NCBI GenBank assembly: GCA_017305935.1
Contig: JAFKJU010000015.1
Coordinates: 143,907 to 207,906, forward strand
Reading direction: 5' to 3'
From: Hyphomicrobiales bacterium
Lineage (GTDB): Bacteria; Pseudomonadota; Alphaproteobacteria; Rhizobiales; Rhizobiaceae
Length of the DNA: 64,000 nt
Within the stretch, counting starts at the first letter, position 1. Every line of letters starts with the position of its first letter. The notes under the pieces were generated by a model. The model saw only the letters and a program-made list of their open reading frames with translations, did no database searches and was not told the DNA's origin. The translations under genes were made by a program, and so were the position numbers. Shown here piece after piece: positions 16,738-25,749 of the stretch.

Positions 16738-17772
16738 TCAGGCGACGGATTTGCGGCGGATGCCGGAGAGATGCGGCATGACCTCGGCCGAGAGCCGGGC
16801 CATCATGTCGAGGGTTTCCGATTGCTCCTGGCCGAAATTCGAGGTGACGATCACCTCGTCGATGCCGGCCTCGGCATAGGCGGCGAGGCGGTCGATCATC
16901 TCGGCGCGCTCGCAGATGATCAGGCTGCGGCCGAGTTCCTCGATCGTCTGCTTGCGCGGCAGCGGGCGGATGCAGCCGTTGTCGACGATGCCGGGGCCGG
17001 TATAGACGTTGTCGAAACGCTGGTAATAGGTGGAGGCAAGCTCCAGCTTGGCGCGCGCATCGGCCGCATCGCAGGCGAGATAGATGCCGCGCTGCAGCGC
17101 CAGGCGGTTGCCCTTGGCTGCCGTGCCGGCCTCGGCCTTGCCGCGATGGAAGGCGTTGACCTGGTCGAGCAGCACGGCATGCGATGCTTGCAGCGGCGTC
17201 GTCTGCACGTGATAGCCTTTCCGTGCCGTGTGATAGATGCCCTCCGGCACCATGACCGCCAGCATCAGCGGGATCGTGCGCTCCGGGCGCGGCATGACAG
17301 TGATCGGGTCGAAGCGGTAATAATCGCCGTCCCAGGAGACCTCTTCCCGCGTCAGCAGCGCTTCCAGCACCGCCAGCGATTCCTCGAATTTTTTCTTGGT
17401 CTCCGCCATCGGCAGGCCGAGACGCTCGATCTCATAGGCGAAGGCGCCACGGCCGACCCCGAGCGTCAGGCGACCGTCGCAGAGAATGTCCGCCTGCACC
17501 ACCTCGCCGGCGAAAACCCGCATGTCGCGGATCGGCAGCACCGCGACCGAGGTGACCAGATCGATGCGCGAGGTCACCGAGGCAATCTTCACGGCAAGCT
17601 GCAGCGGCGACGGCACCAGCAGGATGTTGATCAGGTGATGCTCGGGAATCGAAACGCCGCGATAGCCGCATTTTTCGGCCTGCACCGCCTGTTCGACCAT
17701 GTCGCGATAGAGCCGGCGGCCGCCATAACCAGGGTCGGGCATGTAGCTGGACAGGAAGTGATTGAAATCCAT
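16738..17772 (-). CDS. LLM-class flavin-dependent monooxygenase
   Basis: A 344-residue luciferase-like TIM-barrel oxidoreductase (MDFNHFLSSYMPDPGYGGRR start, then GVSIPEHHLINILLVPSPL, then GRLTLGVGRGAFAYE). Such enzymes use reduced FMN supplied by a separate reductase, and that reductase gene lies immediately upstream in the operon. The second LLM enzyme at 19718-20752 has exactly the same length and obvious sequence similarity, with a shared VLPIRDMRVFAGEVVQADIL segment. The pair arose by duplication and may act on successive or alternative substrates. A short GC hairpin (arms GCGCTT/AAGCGC, 17793-17811) sits in the gap before it. Confidence 0.9.
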   Translation of the reverse strand: MDFNHFLSSYMPDPGYGGRRLYRDMVEQAVQAEKCGYRGVSIPEHHLINILLVPSPLQLAVKIASVTSRIDLVTSVAVLPIRDMRVFAGEVVQADILCDGRLTLGVGRGAFAYEIERLGLPMAETKKKFEESLAVLEALLTREEVSWDGDYYRFDPITVMPRPERTIPLMLAVMVPEGIYHTARKGYHVQTTPLQASHAVLLDQVNAFHRGKAEAGTAAKGNRLALQRGIYLACDAADARAKLELASTYYQRFDNVYTGPGIVDNGCIRPLPRKQTIEELGRSLIICERAEMIDRLAAYAEAGIDEVIVTSNFGQEQSETLDMMARLSAEVMPHLSGIRRKSVA

Positions 17773-17834
17773 GGGTGAAATCCTTGTTTCTTGCGCTTTT
17801 CCTCGAAGCGCGAAGACGCTGTGTCTTATCGGTC

Positions 17835-18863
17835 TCAGGCGATCCGGGTGGCGGTCGGCTTCACGGGGAAGTCAGGGTGCCAATCGGCCCAGGGGCGCGG
17901 CTTGCCGTCGAGCGCGGCCACCCGGCCGCCTTCGGCAGTGTCGTAATAGATGCCGAAGCAGCCGGCTTCGCGCTCGCGGAAGAAGCGCTGCACCATGCCG
18001 CGCTTCATCTCGCCCTCGATCATCTCCCATGGACGGGCCTCGACGCCGAAACTTTCGACCCGCGTGCCGTCGGCCAGCGTTTTCGGTGCGATCTCTGCGT
18101 CGGCCTCGACGGAAAAGATCATCGTGGTGCGCCGTTCGCCGTCTTCCTGAAACAGCGAATAGAGAAGCGAGGCTTCGGCGGCGATGCCGAGCCGGGCGAA
18201 AAGATCGCGCAACACGACGCCGTGCCGTTCGCCGCTGGCCAGCGGCCGGCTCGGCAATTCCCAATCGCTCGCGCCTGGCCGGCGGCAAAGCACCACCTTG
18301 CCGTCGCGCTCCAGCAGGCCGCCAACGACCAGCGGCGCGCCGAGCTGTTCGAGTTCGCCTACGGCAAGGCCGAAGCCGACATAGGCGCCGCGGAAATAGC
18401 CGAGCGGCTGGCCGCCGGCCGCCTGGAACTGCCGTACGGCCCCGAGCAGGATGACATGGTCGCCGGCATCGATCACCCGCTCGCGGTCGCACAGCATGGT
18501 TGCGAGGCAATTTTCCACATAGGGCACCGGCCCATCGGCAAGGCGCGCCAGCGCCGCCGCCTTGACTGCCGGATCGCGCGCCGCAAAGCCGTTCGACACA
18601 TCGCGCTGGCCGGCGCCGAGCACGCTGACGGAAAAGCCTTCCGCCTGCGTGAAGACATCGAGGCTGCCGGAGGATTTCGCAAGGCAGACCAGCACGAGCG
18701 GCGGATCGAGCGAGACGGAGGTGAAGGAATTCGCCGTGAAGGCGCGCACCGACCCGTCCGCCGCGCGCGTCGCCACGACGGTGACGCCGGTCATGAACGA
18801 ACCGAGCATATCCCTGAAGAGCCGGCGGTCGCACTTGCTCGACTCCACCCAGTCCTGCGTCAT
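17835..18863 (-). CDS. Flavin reductase fused to a degenerate Nudix-like domain
   Basis: The 342-residue protein has two parts. Residues ~1-165 are a RutF/HpaC-type flavin reductase (MLGSFMTGVTVVAT, then TANSFTSVSLDPPLVLVCLA, then GAVRQFQAAGGQPLGYFRGA). Residues ~170-342 look like a Nudix domain (DGKVVLCRRPGASDWELPSR, then a helix), but the Nudix helix lacks the paired Glu residues: RDLFARLGI stands where RE-x-x-EE-x-G is expected. The tail is probably a non-catalytic ligand-binding module. Start ATG at 18863; upstream sequence is promoter. As first gene of the operon it supplies reduced flavin to the LLM enzymes. Confidence 0.85.
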   Translation of the reverse strand: MTQDWVESSKCDRRLFRDMLGSFMTGVTVVATRAADGSVRAFTANSFTSVSLDPPLVLVCLAKSSGSLDVFTQAEGFSVSVLGAGQRDVSNGFAARDPAVKAAALARLADGPVPYVENCLATMLCDRERVIDAGDHVILLGAVRQFQAAGGQPLGYFRGAYVGFGLAVGELEQLGAPLVVGGLLERDGKVVLCRRPGASDWELPSRPLASGERHGVVLRDLFARLGIAAEASLLYSLFQEDGERRTTMIFSVEADAEIAPKTLADGTRVESFGVEARPWEMIEGEMKRGMVQRFFREREAGCFGIYYDTAEGGRVAALDGKPRPWADWHPDFPVKPTATRIA

Positions 18864-18905
18864 CGCTGTTCCTCCTTTATTCGCGGCGTATCGTCGAGTG
18901 TATTT

Positions 18906-18942
18906 GTACATTCGTACGATATGCAAATTTGTACATCTGTAC
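18906..18942. promoter_or_regulatory. Tandem operator for the divergent TetR regulator
   Basis: Two copies of a GTACA-type element lie 25 bases apart in the divergent promoter. GTACATTCGTAC is at 18906-18917, and the perfect palindrome GTACATCTGTAC is at 18931-18942. Each is preceded by TTT. The position between tetR (plus) and the flavin reductase (minus) fits dual control. Confidence 0.65.
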
Positions 18943-19069
18943 TAATTTCGCTGTCAAGCGGGATTCTCGATACTGGCACAGACGCGCAGGATCGAAACGG
19001 CAATGCCAAAGGTTGTGCCGCCGACCGGGCGGCCTGTAGATAGGGGCGGACAGACGAAGGGAATTCGGC

Positions 19070-19690
19070 GTGACGGAAAACACCAGGAAACCCCGCACCT
19101 TCCGTTCCTCGCAGGACCGGCGCGCGGAGATCATCGAGGCGGCGCTCCGCTGCCTGCAGGAGGTCGGCTATGCCAGGCTCACCGCCCGCAAGATCGCCGA
19201 ACATTCCCATATTTCGCTTGGCCATATCACCTACCACTTCAAGGACATGAACGAGGTCCTGGTCGAGACCTACCGCTATGCCTCGCGCATCCTCCTCGAC
19301 GCGACCTTCCAGGATCTGAGCCGTTCGTCGAAAACGCCGATCGAACAGCTGAAAGCCTTTCTCGGCACCGGCTTCAGCCCGGCCTTCCTCAAGCGCGACT
19401 ATCTTCGGGTGCGCATCGACCTGTGGTCGGCGGCCCTGTCGCATGAGGAGATCGCGCTCACCGAGCGCGAACTCTACGAGCGTTACCGGGCAAGCCTGAT
19501 CGAGATCCTCGAAAAGGTGCGCGAGGAGCGCCGGGGCCGCGCGGCGGACGTCACGCTGCTCGCCGACACGATCATGGCGACGCTCGACGGCCTCTGGCTC
19601 GACTGGGAGCGCCGCCACGACGACGGCGCGATGCGCAACGGCCTCGACGGATGCGTCCGTCTGGTCAACGCCGTCATGCCGGCGGAGTGA
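19070..19690 (+). CDS. TetR/AcrR-family (BetI-like) regulator
   Basis: The 206-residue repressor has an N-terminal helix-turn-helix (RAEIIEAALRCLQEVGYARL, then TARKIAEHSHISLGHITYHF) and a C-terminal ligand-binding helical domain. The sequence resembles the BetI subgroup, which senses choline-like quaternary amines. The start at 19070 overlaps nothing and follows AGGGAATTCGGC. It is divergent from the flavin reductase operon, with two GTACA-type elements between. It likely represses both directions until the substrate is present. Confidence 0.9.
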   Translation: MTENTRKPRTFRSSQDRRAEIIEAALRCLQEVGYARLTARKIAEHSHISLGHITYHFKDMNEVLVETYRYASRILLDATFQDLSRSSKTPIEQLKAFLGTGFSPAFLKRDYLRVRIDLWSAALSHEEIALTERELYERYRASLIEILEKVREERRGRAADVTLLADTIMATLDGLWLDWERRHDDGAMRNGLDGCVRLVNAVMPAE

Positions 19691-19717
19691 CGACCTCGCC
19701 ATCGCCGACCCTCACGC

Positions 19718-20752
19718 TCAGGCGACGGCGGTCAGCCCGCTGCGGGCGAAATGCGGAGCGACGTCCGAGGCGAAGCGATGCATCATCTCCAGCATCTCCG
19801 CCTGACTCTGGCCGAAACCGCCGCTCAGGATGACCTCGTCGATGCCGGCCTCCTCATAGGCGCCGAGCCGGTCGACCAACTCGCCCGGCGGGCAGACGAG
19901 GACGTTGCGGGTCAGTTCCTCGATCGTCTGCTTGCGCGGCAGGGCCTCGATCAGGCCGTTGCGCACGCTGCCGGGGCCGGAGAAGACATTGTCGAAGCGC
20001 TTGTAATAGTCATGGATCAGAGCGATGCAGCGCTTCGCATCCGCCTCGTCGCGCGCCGCATAGGCGACGCGTTGCAGCGACAGCCGGCTGCCCCTGCCCT
20101 TTTCGCCGGCCGCCGCCTTGCCGCGTTTGAAGGCATCGACCTGTTCCAGCAGCACGGAATGGGATTCCTGCAACGGCGTGGTCTGTACGCTGAGGCCGCG
20201 GCTGGCGGCGCTGTAGATCGCCTCCGGCGCCATGGCGGCGACCATCATCGGGATCGGTCGCACCGGGCGCGGCATGACGGTGATCGGGTCGAAGCGGTAA
20301 TATTTGCCGTCCCAGGAAACCTCTTCCCGCGACAGCAGCGCGCAGAGCACGTCGAAGGATTCGTCGAATTTCTGTCGCGTCTCTGCAATCGGCGTGCCGA
20401 GGCGGTCCACCTCATAGGCAAAGGCGCCGCGCCCGACACCAAGCGTCAACCGTCCCTTGCACAGGATATCCGCCTGGACCACCTCGCCGGCAAAAACCCG
20501 CATGTCCCGGATCGGCAGGACGACGATGGCCGTCGCGATCTCCACCCGGCTGGTCAGCGCCGCGATCTTCACCGCCAGTTGCAGCGGCGAGGGCACCAGC
20601 AGGACGTTGACCAGATGATGCTCGGGGATCGAGACGGACCGGAAGCCGAGACGGTCGGCCAGCACCGCCTGCTCGACCATGTCGCTATAAAGCCGCTCAC
20701 CCCCGTATTCCTTCGTGGGCAGGTAACTTGTCAGGAAATAATTGAAATCCAC
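19718..20752 (-). CDS. LLM-class flavin-dependent monooxygenase (paralogue)
   Basis: This is a 344-residue luciferase-like monooxygenase, paralogue of the enzyme at 16738-17772. The GTG at 20752 aligns (VDFNYFLTSYLP) with the ATG of its paralogue and gives the identical length; an upstream ATG at 20773 would add seven residues. Its stop lies 27 bases from the tetR stop (convergent). It sits between tetR and the OpuA-type importer genes on the same strand, which links uptake and oxidation of one substrate. Confidence 0.9.
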   Translation of the reverse strand: MDFNYFLTSYLPTKEYGGERLYSDMVEQAVLADRLGFRSVSIPEHHLVNVLLVPSPLQLAVKIAALTSRVEIATAIVVLPIRDMRVFAGEVVQADILCKGRLTLGVGRGAFAYEVDRLGTPIAETRQKFDESFDVLCALLSREEVSWDGKYYRFDPITVMPRPVRPIPMMVAAMAPEAIYSAASRGLSVQTTPLQESHSVLLEQVDAFKRGKAAAGEKGRGSRLSLQRVAYAARDEADAKRCIALIHDYYKRFDNVFSGPGSVRNGLIEALPRKQTIEELTRNVLVCPPGELVDRLGAYEEAGIDEVILSGGFGQSQAEMLEMMHRFASDVAPHFARSGLTAVA

Positions 20753-20832
20753 GGGAGCAATTCCTCGTCGCATGTCTTGAGGGCAGCATTGCCCGGCCGG
20801 CAGCCGGACAATGTCAATGTCATGATTTTACG

Positions 20833-21852
20833 TTATTTTTCCGTCCAGGCCTTGACGCGCTCGGCATGGGCCGCCACCCATTCCTTGGCCACCGCCGCCG
20901 GTTCCTTCTTCTCGATGGTCATGGCGTAGATCCAGGCGCCGACATCCTCCGGTTCGATGGCCACCCGTTTCAGGAAGGCGGCGATATCGGGCGCCCGCTG
21001 CTCCAGCGATGCGGAATAGGCGATGTAGATCGGCTGCGGCGGGGTGGCGCAGGTGATGCGGCTTTTCGTCAGCCAGTCAGGCGATTCCTTCGGGTCGACA
21101 TAATTGTAGCAGCCGTCGGCCTTGTATTCCGGCGTGCCCTTCTTGCTGTCCATCGCAAAACCGTCGAAGGGAGGCTCCTGGAGTTGTACCAGGTCGTAGG
21201 CCTGGTGCAGGGCTTCGGGCTTCCAGTAATAGAACAGCAACCCACCCTCCTTCTTCGCCTCAACGCTGGCAAGCTGGGTTTTCAGCAAGGCGTCGGAGGC
21301 GACGATGGGATCGTAGAGCGCTTCCAGCCCGTAGCTGACGCCCTTGATGCGATAGATATTGGTGACGCCCCAGCCCGGCGCACCGGGCCAGTAGTCGCCG
21401 CGACCGTCGCCGTTGATGTCGAACAGGGCGGCGATCTCCGGCTTCTTCAGATCCTCGATCGATTTGATGTTATGCTTCTCGGCGAAGAAGCGAGGGATGT
21501 AGAAGCCATCGGTCGCGTTGTAGGGCTTTGCATTCAGCCGAACCTTGCCCTCGCCGGTCACGAAACGGTCGATATTGCTTTGCTGTGCGCCGGACCAGAC
21601 TGCCGGATGCACGTCGACGGAGCCGTCGCCCTTGGCCATCGCCGCGAAGACGGCCGTCTGGTCGGCGGCGATCAGGCCGACATCGGCGCCGTAGGTGGTG
21701 GTCAGGATTTCGGAGAGAACCGCATTCACCGCCCGCGGCTCGTCCCAAGTCAGGTCGGCCAGCACGATCTTCTCACCGGCGCTGGCAGCCGATTGCAACA
21801 GTGTCAGCCCGGCGGTCATCGCCAGCGCGCGGATCCATGTTTTCATCTGCAT
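20833..21852 (-). CDS. OpuAC/ProX-type substrate-binding protein
   Basis: The 339-residue exported protein has a signal peptide (MTAGLTLLQSAASA before GEKIVL) and the glycine-betaine-type binding fold (DLTWDEPRAVNAVLSEILTT, then VDVHPAVWSG, then GLLFYYWKPEALH). Family members cage quaternary ammonium groups with aromatic residues. Trp and Tyr residues are present, but which ones line the pocket cannot be assigned here. It is followed upstream on the same strand by permease and ATPase genes. The linked flavin monooxygenases suggest the ligand is a carbon or nitrogen source rather than only an osmolyte. Confidence 0.9.
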   Translation of the reverse strand: MQMKTWIRALAMTAGLTLLQSAASAGEKIVLADLTWDEPRAVNAVLSEILTTTYGADVGLIAADQTAVFAAMAKGDGSVDVHPAVWSGAQQSNIDRFVTGEGKVRLNAKPYNATDGFYIPRFFAEKHNIKSIEDLKKPEIAALFDINGDGRGDYWPGAPGWGVTNIYRIKGVSYGLEALYDPIVASDALLKTQLASVEAKKEGGLLFYYWKPEALHQAYDLVQLQEPPFDGFAMDSKKGTPEYKADGCYNYVDPKESPDWLTKSRITCATPPQPIYIAYSASLEQRAPDIAAFLKRVAIEPEDVGAWIYAMTIEKKEPAAVAKEWVAAHAERVKAWTEK

Positions 21853-21885
21853 TGCAAAGTTCCCCTTGTTCTATGGAAGTGATTG

Positions 21886-23121
21886 TCAAGCGCCGCCCTT
21901 GCGGCCGCTGCCCGCGAGGCGATCGAACAGCACTGCGCAGAAAACGATGCCGAGGCCGGCGAGAATGCCCTCGCCATACTGGACGTTCTGAAGCGCGAAG
22001 AGCACGTTGTAGCCAAGCCCGCCGCCGCCGATCAGCGCCGCGACCACCACCATCGATAGGCACATCATGATCGTCTGGTTGATCCCGGTGCGGATGGAAG
22101 GCAGCGCCAGCGGCAGCTCCGCCTTGAGCAGGGTCTGCAGCGGCGTCGCCCCATGGGCCTGCATCGCCTCGCGAACATGCAGCGGCACCTGCTCGATACC
22201 GAGACATGTCAGGCGGACGAGCGGCGGCAGCGCGAAGATCACCGTGGCGATCAGCGCCGGCGGCTTGCCGATGGAGAAGAAGGCCACGGCCGGCAGCAGG
22301 TAGACGAAGCTCGGCATCGTCTGCATCAGGTCGAGGACCGGCGAGGCGATGGCGCGGCTCACCGGACTTTTCGCCAGCAGGATGCCGACGGGAATGCCGA
22401 TGACGAGGCAGACGCATAGGGACGCCAGCACCAGCGCGGAGGTCTGCAGGGCTTCCGCCCAATATCCGAACAGGCCGAGATAACCGAGCGCCGCCCAGAC
22501 CACCGCGAGCAGCATCGGGCCGCCGCGTTTCCAGGCGGCGAAGCCGATCACGGCAAACAGCACCGGCCAGGGCGTCAGCGTCAGGAGCGCCTCCAGGCCC
22601 TTGAGCAGCGACAGGAGCCCGCGCGTCACAACGCGGAAGAAACCGTCGCCCTGCACGGTGAGATAACCGACCGCCGCGTCGATGGCGGTCGCGGCGCTCA
22701 CCCGCAGGGCCTGCGAGGCCGGAAAGCCGGAGAGCGAGGCCGCAAACGACCCCGTGCCGTTGGCCGCCGCGACGACGGCAAGCGTGAAGAGATAGAGCAG
22801 CGCCTCTAGCCACGGCCGGCGCACGGCCCCGAGACCGCGCCGCGCGGAGCGCCGCCCGACGGCAAGCCAGCCGAAGGCGATGGCAAGAAGGCGCGACAGG
22901 CCGAGAAGCACAAACGCCTGGGCAACCAGCCCTGTTGTCGCCAGCCAGACGGCGATGCCGTCGCTCAGCAGATAGAAGGCAAGGCCGCGCCGCGCCGCCT
23001 GCGAAAACGACAGAGGGCCGACCAGCAGGTCGAAGGACTGGAGCGGCTGGTTTCGCCGGGCGGTTTCCGACGCCGGTGTTTTCGCAGCGATGGTCGCCGC
23101 CCCGGCTGGCTGAAAGGTCAT
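21886..23121 (-). CDS. OpuAB/ProW-type ABC permease with extended N-terminus
   Basis: A 411-residue inner-membrane permease. The C-terminal half is a standard transport domain with the ATPase-contact loop (VREAMQAHGATPLQTLLKAE followed by LPLALPSI). The N-terminal ~200 residues add several extra hydrophobic segments, more than the simplest ProW proteins have. The ATG at 23121 overlaps the ATPase stop by four bases (23118-23121), giving tight coupling. It belongs with 20833-21852 and 23118-24230. Confidence 0.9.
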   Translation of the reverse strand: MTFQPAGAATIAAKTPASETARRNQPLQSFDLLVGPLSFSQAARRGLAFYLLSDGIAVWLATTGLVAQAFVLLGLSRLLAIAFGWLAVGRRSARRGLGAVRRPWLEALLYLFTLAVVAAANGTGSFAASLSGFPASQALRVSAATAIDAAVGYLTVQGDGFFRVVTRGLLSLLKGLEALLTLTPWPVLFAVIGFAAWKRGGPMLLAVVWAALGYLGLFGYWAEALQTSALVLASLCVCLVIGIPVGILLAKSPVSRAIASPVLDLMQTMPSFVYLLPAVAFFSIGKPPALIATVIFALPPLVRLTCLGIEQVPLHVREAMQAHGATPLQTLLKAELPLALPSIRTGINQTIMMCLSMVVVAALIGGGGLGYNVLFALQNVQYGEGILAGLGIVFCAVLFDRLAGSGRKGGA

Positions 23122-24230
23122 GCGCAGGTCTCCTTCTGTCGCTCGCCGCGCCCGCGCATGGCGAGGAGGATTTCCCGCGCCCCGATCGCGCCGACGACGG
23201 TTGCGCCCTCGACGATGGCGATCGGGCCGCCGCTTTCGGTTTGCAATTCGATGAGCCGGTCGAGCCGGGTGTCGCGCCCGGCGACTGGCAAGCCCGTGGC
23301 GGTGTCGATGGCGTAGCGGGCGGGCGGCACCATGATGCGCTGGGCATCGACGAAATGGACCGGCGAGATGCCCTCGACGAACTGGGCGACATAGTCGTTC
23401 ACCGGCGCCAGCACGATCTCGGCCGGCGTGCCGGTCTGGACGATCCGGCCGTCGCGCATGATGGCGATGCGGTCGCCGATGCGGATGGCCTCGTCGAGAT
23501 CGTGGGTGATGAACAGCGCGGTCTTGCCGAGCGTCTTCACCAGCCGCCGGAATTCATCCTGCAACTGCTTGCGGATCAGCGGATCGAGGGCGCTGAAGGG
23601 TTCGTCCATCAGCAGAATGTCGGCATCGGCGGCAAGCGCCCGCGCCAGACCGACACGCTGCTGCATGCCGCCCGACAACTCGCGCGGAAAACGATCCTCC
23701 CAGCCCGAAAGGCCGACGATGGCAAGCGCCCGCTGCACGGCGGCATCGGTCGCCGCCTCGGTTTCACCGCGCAGTTCCAGCGGCAGGCGGGTGTTTTCCT
23801 CCACCGTGCGATGCGGCAGCAGCGCGACGTTCTGGAACACCATTCCGATCCGGCGGGCGCGAAGATCGCGAAGCGCCCGGGCATCAAGGGCGTTGATCGA
23901 GCGCTCGTCGATCAGGATATCGCCCGATGTCGCCTCGATCAGGCGATTGACATGGCGGATCAGCGTCGATTTCCCGGAGCCCGACAGGCCCATGATGCAG
24001 AAGACTTCACTTGGATAGACGTCGAAGCTCGCCCCGTTCACCGCGACGACGCAGCCATGGTCCTTGCGGGCGCGCTCACCGTCGATCCGGCCGGCCCGGA
24101 GGTCGTCCAGGATGCGCTCGACGGTCGGACGATGCCCGAACACCTTCCAGACATCGCGGCAGGAAACGACGGGTTTCGACAGCCCGGCGGCAGGAGACGT
24201 CTCGAATAGCATCTTGGGTACCGCGTTCAT
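23118..24230 (-). CDS. OpuAA/ProV-type ABC ATPase with C-terminal CBS-like region
   Basis: The 370-residue ATPase has the ProV-specific N-terminal extension (VWKVFGHRPTVERILDDLRA), Walker A GLSGSGKST, signature LSGGMQQRVGLARAL, Walker B ILLMDEPFSALD and H-loop ITHDLDEAI. A C-terminal region of about 100 residues (RLDRLIELQTESGGPIAIVE, then GAIGAREIL) looks like a CBS-type sensor, which in the family gates uptake. It is the promoter-proximal gene of the importer operon and divergent from the LysR gene. Confidence 0.92.
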   Translation of the reverse strand: MNAVPKMLFETSPAAGLSKPVVSCRDVWKVFGHRPTVERILDDLRAGRIDGERARKDHGCVVAVNGASFDVYPSEVFCIMGLSGSGKSTLIRHVNRLIEATSGDILIDERSINALDARALRDLRARRIGMVFQNVALLPHRTVEENTRLPLELRGETEAATDAAVQRALAIVGLSGWEDRFPRELSGGMQQRVGLARALAADADILLMDEPFSALDPLIRKQLQDEFRRLVKTLGKTALFITHDLDEAIRIGDRIAIMRDGRIVQTGTPAEIVLAPVNDYVAQFVEGISPVHFVDAQRIMVPPARYAIDTATGLPVAGRDTRLDRLIELQTESGGPIAIVEGATVVGAIGAREILLAMRGRGERQKETCA

Positions 24231-24424
24231 TCAACCTCACCGATGACTGGAAGCAGGGCGCCGGCGCGCTCCGCGCATGTCGCCTCGATCCCGCCTCCGG
24301 CATCGGCCGGCGGGTCGGATACGACGATCGTCTTCAAGCTTTCGCGCCGTCCCGAGATGCGGGGCGATCTCCCCGCCACGACGACAGGAAAAAATTGACA
24401 GAATGCAACAATCCTGTAAATCAA

Positions 24425-24458
24425 ATTATTATGGCAATAATATTCGGATTTTTCGAAT
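24425..24458. promoter_or_regulatory. Candidate LysR operator region (two AT-rich inverted repeats)
   Basis: An AT-rich stretch between the divergent ATPase and LysR genes contains ATTATT-ATGGC-AATAAT (24425-24441, which fits the T-N11-A pattern of LysR sites) and ATTCG-GATTTTT-CGAAT (24442-24458). The location is right for divergent control. There is no direct evidence of binding. Confidence 0.5.
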
Positions 24459-24485
24459 TTAGCCATGACGGGGAGATAGGAGCCG

Positions 24486-25352
24486 ATGAACCTTTCGCAT
24501 GTGCAGACATTTCTCGTCGTGGTGGAAACCGGCAACCTCAACAAGGCCGCCGCCAAGCTCCATGTGACGCAATCGACGGTGACGGCGCGCATCAACGCCC
24601 TGGAGGACATGCTCGGCCAGAAACTGCTGCGGCGCATCAAGTCGGGCGCCGAACTGACGGCGACCGGCTCCAAATTCGTCAAGCACGCGCAAATCCTCGT
24701 CCAGGTCTGGAATCAGGCGCGCCACGACACCTCGCTACCGCGCGGCTTCGACGACGTCTGCAACTTCGGCTGCACCGATCCCTTGTGGAGCGGCGCGGGC
24801 GAGTTCTGGCTCAACATGATCCGCTCCGACTGCCCCTCGGTCGCGGTCAATGTCGAAAGCGGCAGCGAGGCGGACATGCGCCCCTGGATTGCCAATTCGA
24901 TGGTCGATGTCGCCATCGCCTACGAGCCCCTGCCGGCGACGGGTTTTTCGATCAGCCCGCTGTTCGAGGACGTCTTCATCGAGGTGGCGACCGTCGAGCG
25001 CGACCTGATGCGCTGGGATCCGATGTATGTCTATGTCGATTACGGCGAGGAATTCCGCCGCTGGCACGCAGAGGCCTTTCCCGTCGACGACACCGCCGTG
25101 GTGACCTTTACCAACGGCGTCTTTGCCCTGAACCATATCCTGAGATGGGGCGGCTCGGCCTACCTGCCCTATCGGATCGCCCGGGAGCCGATGGAGGCCG
25201 GGCGGCTGTTCGAGGTGAAGGCGGCGCCGCGTTTCCGGCGCACCGCTTACCTGGTTCGCAATACGATCCGCACGGCCGGCTGGCCATGGTTCGACGGCGT
25301 GCATGCGCGCTTCCAGCAGGCAATAGCCGACCTCGCGCCGGAGTCGCGCTGA
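24486..25352 (+). CDS. LysR-family transcriptional regulator
   Basis: The 288-residue protein has an N-terminal winged helix-turn-helix (MNLSHVQTFLVVVETGNLNK, then AAAKLHVTQSTVTARINALE) and a C-terminal effector domain. It is divergent from the OpuA-type importer operon with 255 bases between, which carry two AT-rich inverted repeats. It probably activates the importer when the substrate is present. The start follows GGGGAGATAGGAGCCG at 24470-24485. Confidence 0.9.
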   Translation: MNLSHVQTFLVVVETGNLNKAAAKLHVTQSTVTARINALEDMLGQKLLRRIKSGAELTATGSKFVKHAQILVQVWNQARHDTSLPRGFDDVCNFGCTDPLWSGAGEFWLNMIRSDCPSVAVNVESGSEADMRPWIANSMVDVAIAYEPLPATGFSISPLFEDVFIEVATVERDLMRWDPMYVYVDYGEEFRRWHAEAFPVDDTAVVTFTNGVFALNHILRWGGSAYLPYRIAREPMEAGRLFEVKAAPRFRRTAYLVRNTIRTAGWPWFDGVHARFQQAIADLAPESR

Positions 25353-25749
25353 GCGCCGGCAAGGCGCCTATAGCCGCCTGGAACTGACCACCGCTAAGGC
25401 GGCGCAACCGGCACAAACCCGCAAACAACAACAGCCGCATGCGCCGCCGCGCTTTACGGGGCCGATGGTCATTGCCAGAAAAAAGGAACGCCTCATGGAC
25501 TTCGAGCTTCAATTCTCCATTTTTCCTCTACGAAGAGCACGCTCGCCTTCGGATTTTCCGGCCAGAAGCGCCACCGATGATCGCGATTTGCATCGACCTG
25601 CTCGGAAAATCGAATTGTGCAAAACGATCCGCAAGCATTCATCCCCCATATAACTTGACAACCATATACATGTTTTGCGATTGCCATCTCTGTATCCGAC
25701 ATGTGGACCGATAACGGCGAACAGGGGGCTAAAGGGGTCGGTGGGCGCA
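25353..25749. other. Intergenic stretch upstream of the ECF sigma gene
   Basis: About 400 bases hold no gene I recognise. AT content rises toward 25,640-25,700, where a TTGACA-like hexamer occurs, but no convincing -10 at standard spacing was found. No classical Fur box was recognised, although the downstream genes are iron-related. RirA/Irr-type rhizobial iron control cannot be excluded by eye. Confidence 0.45.
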
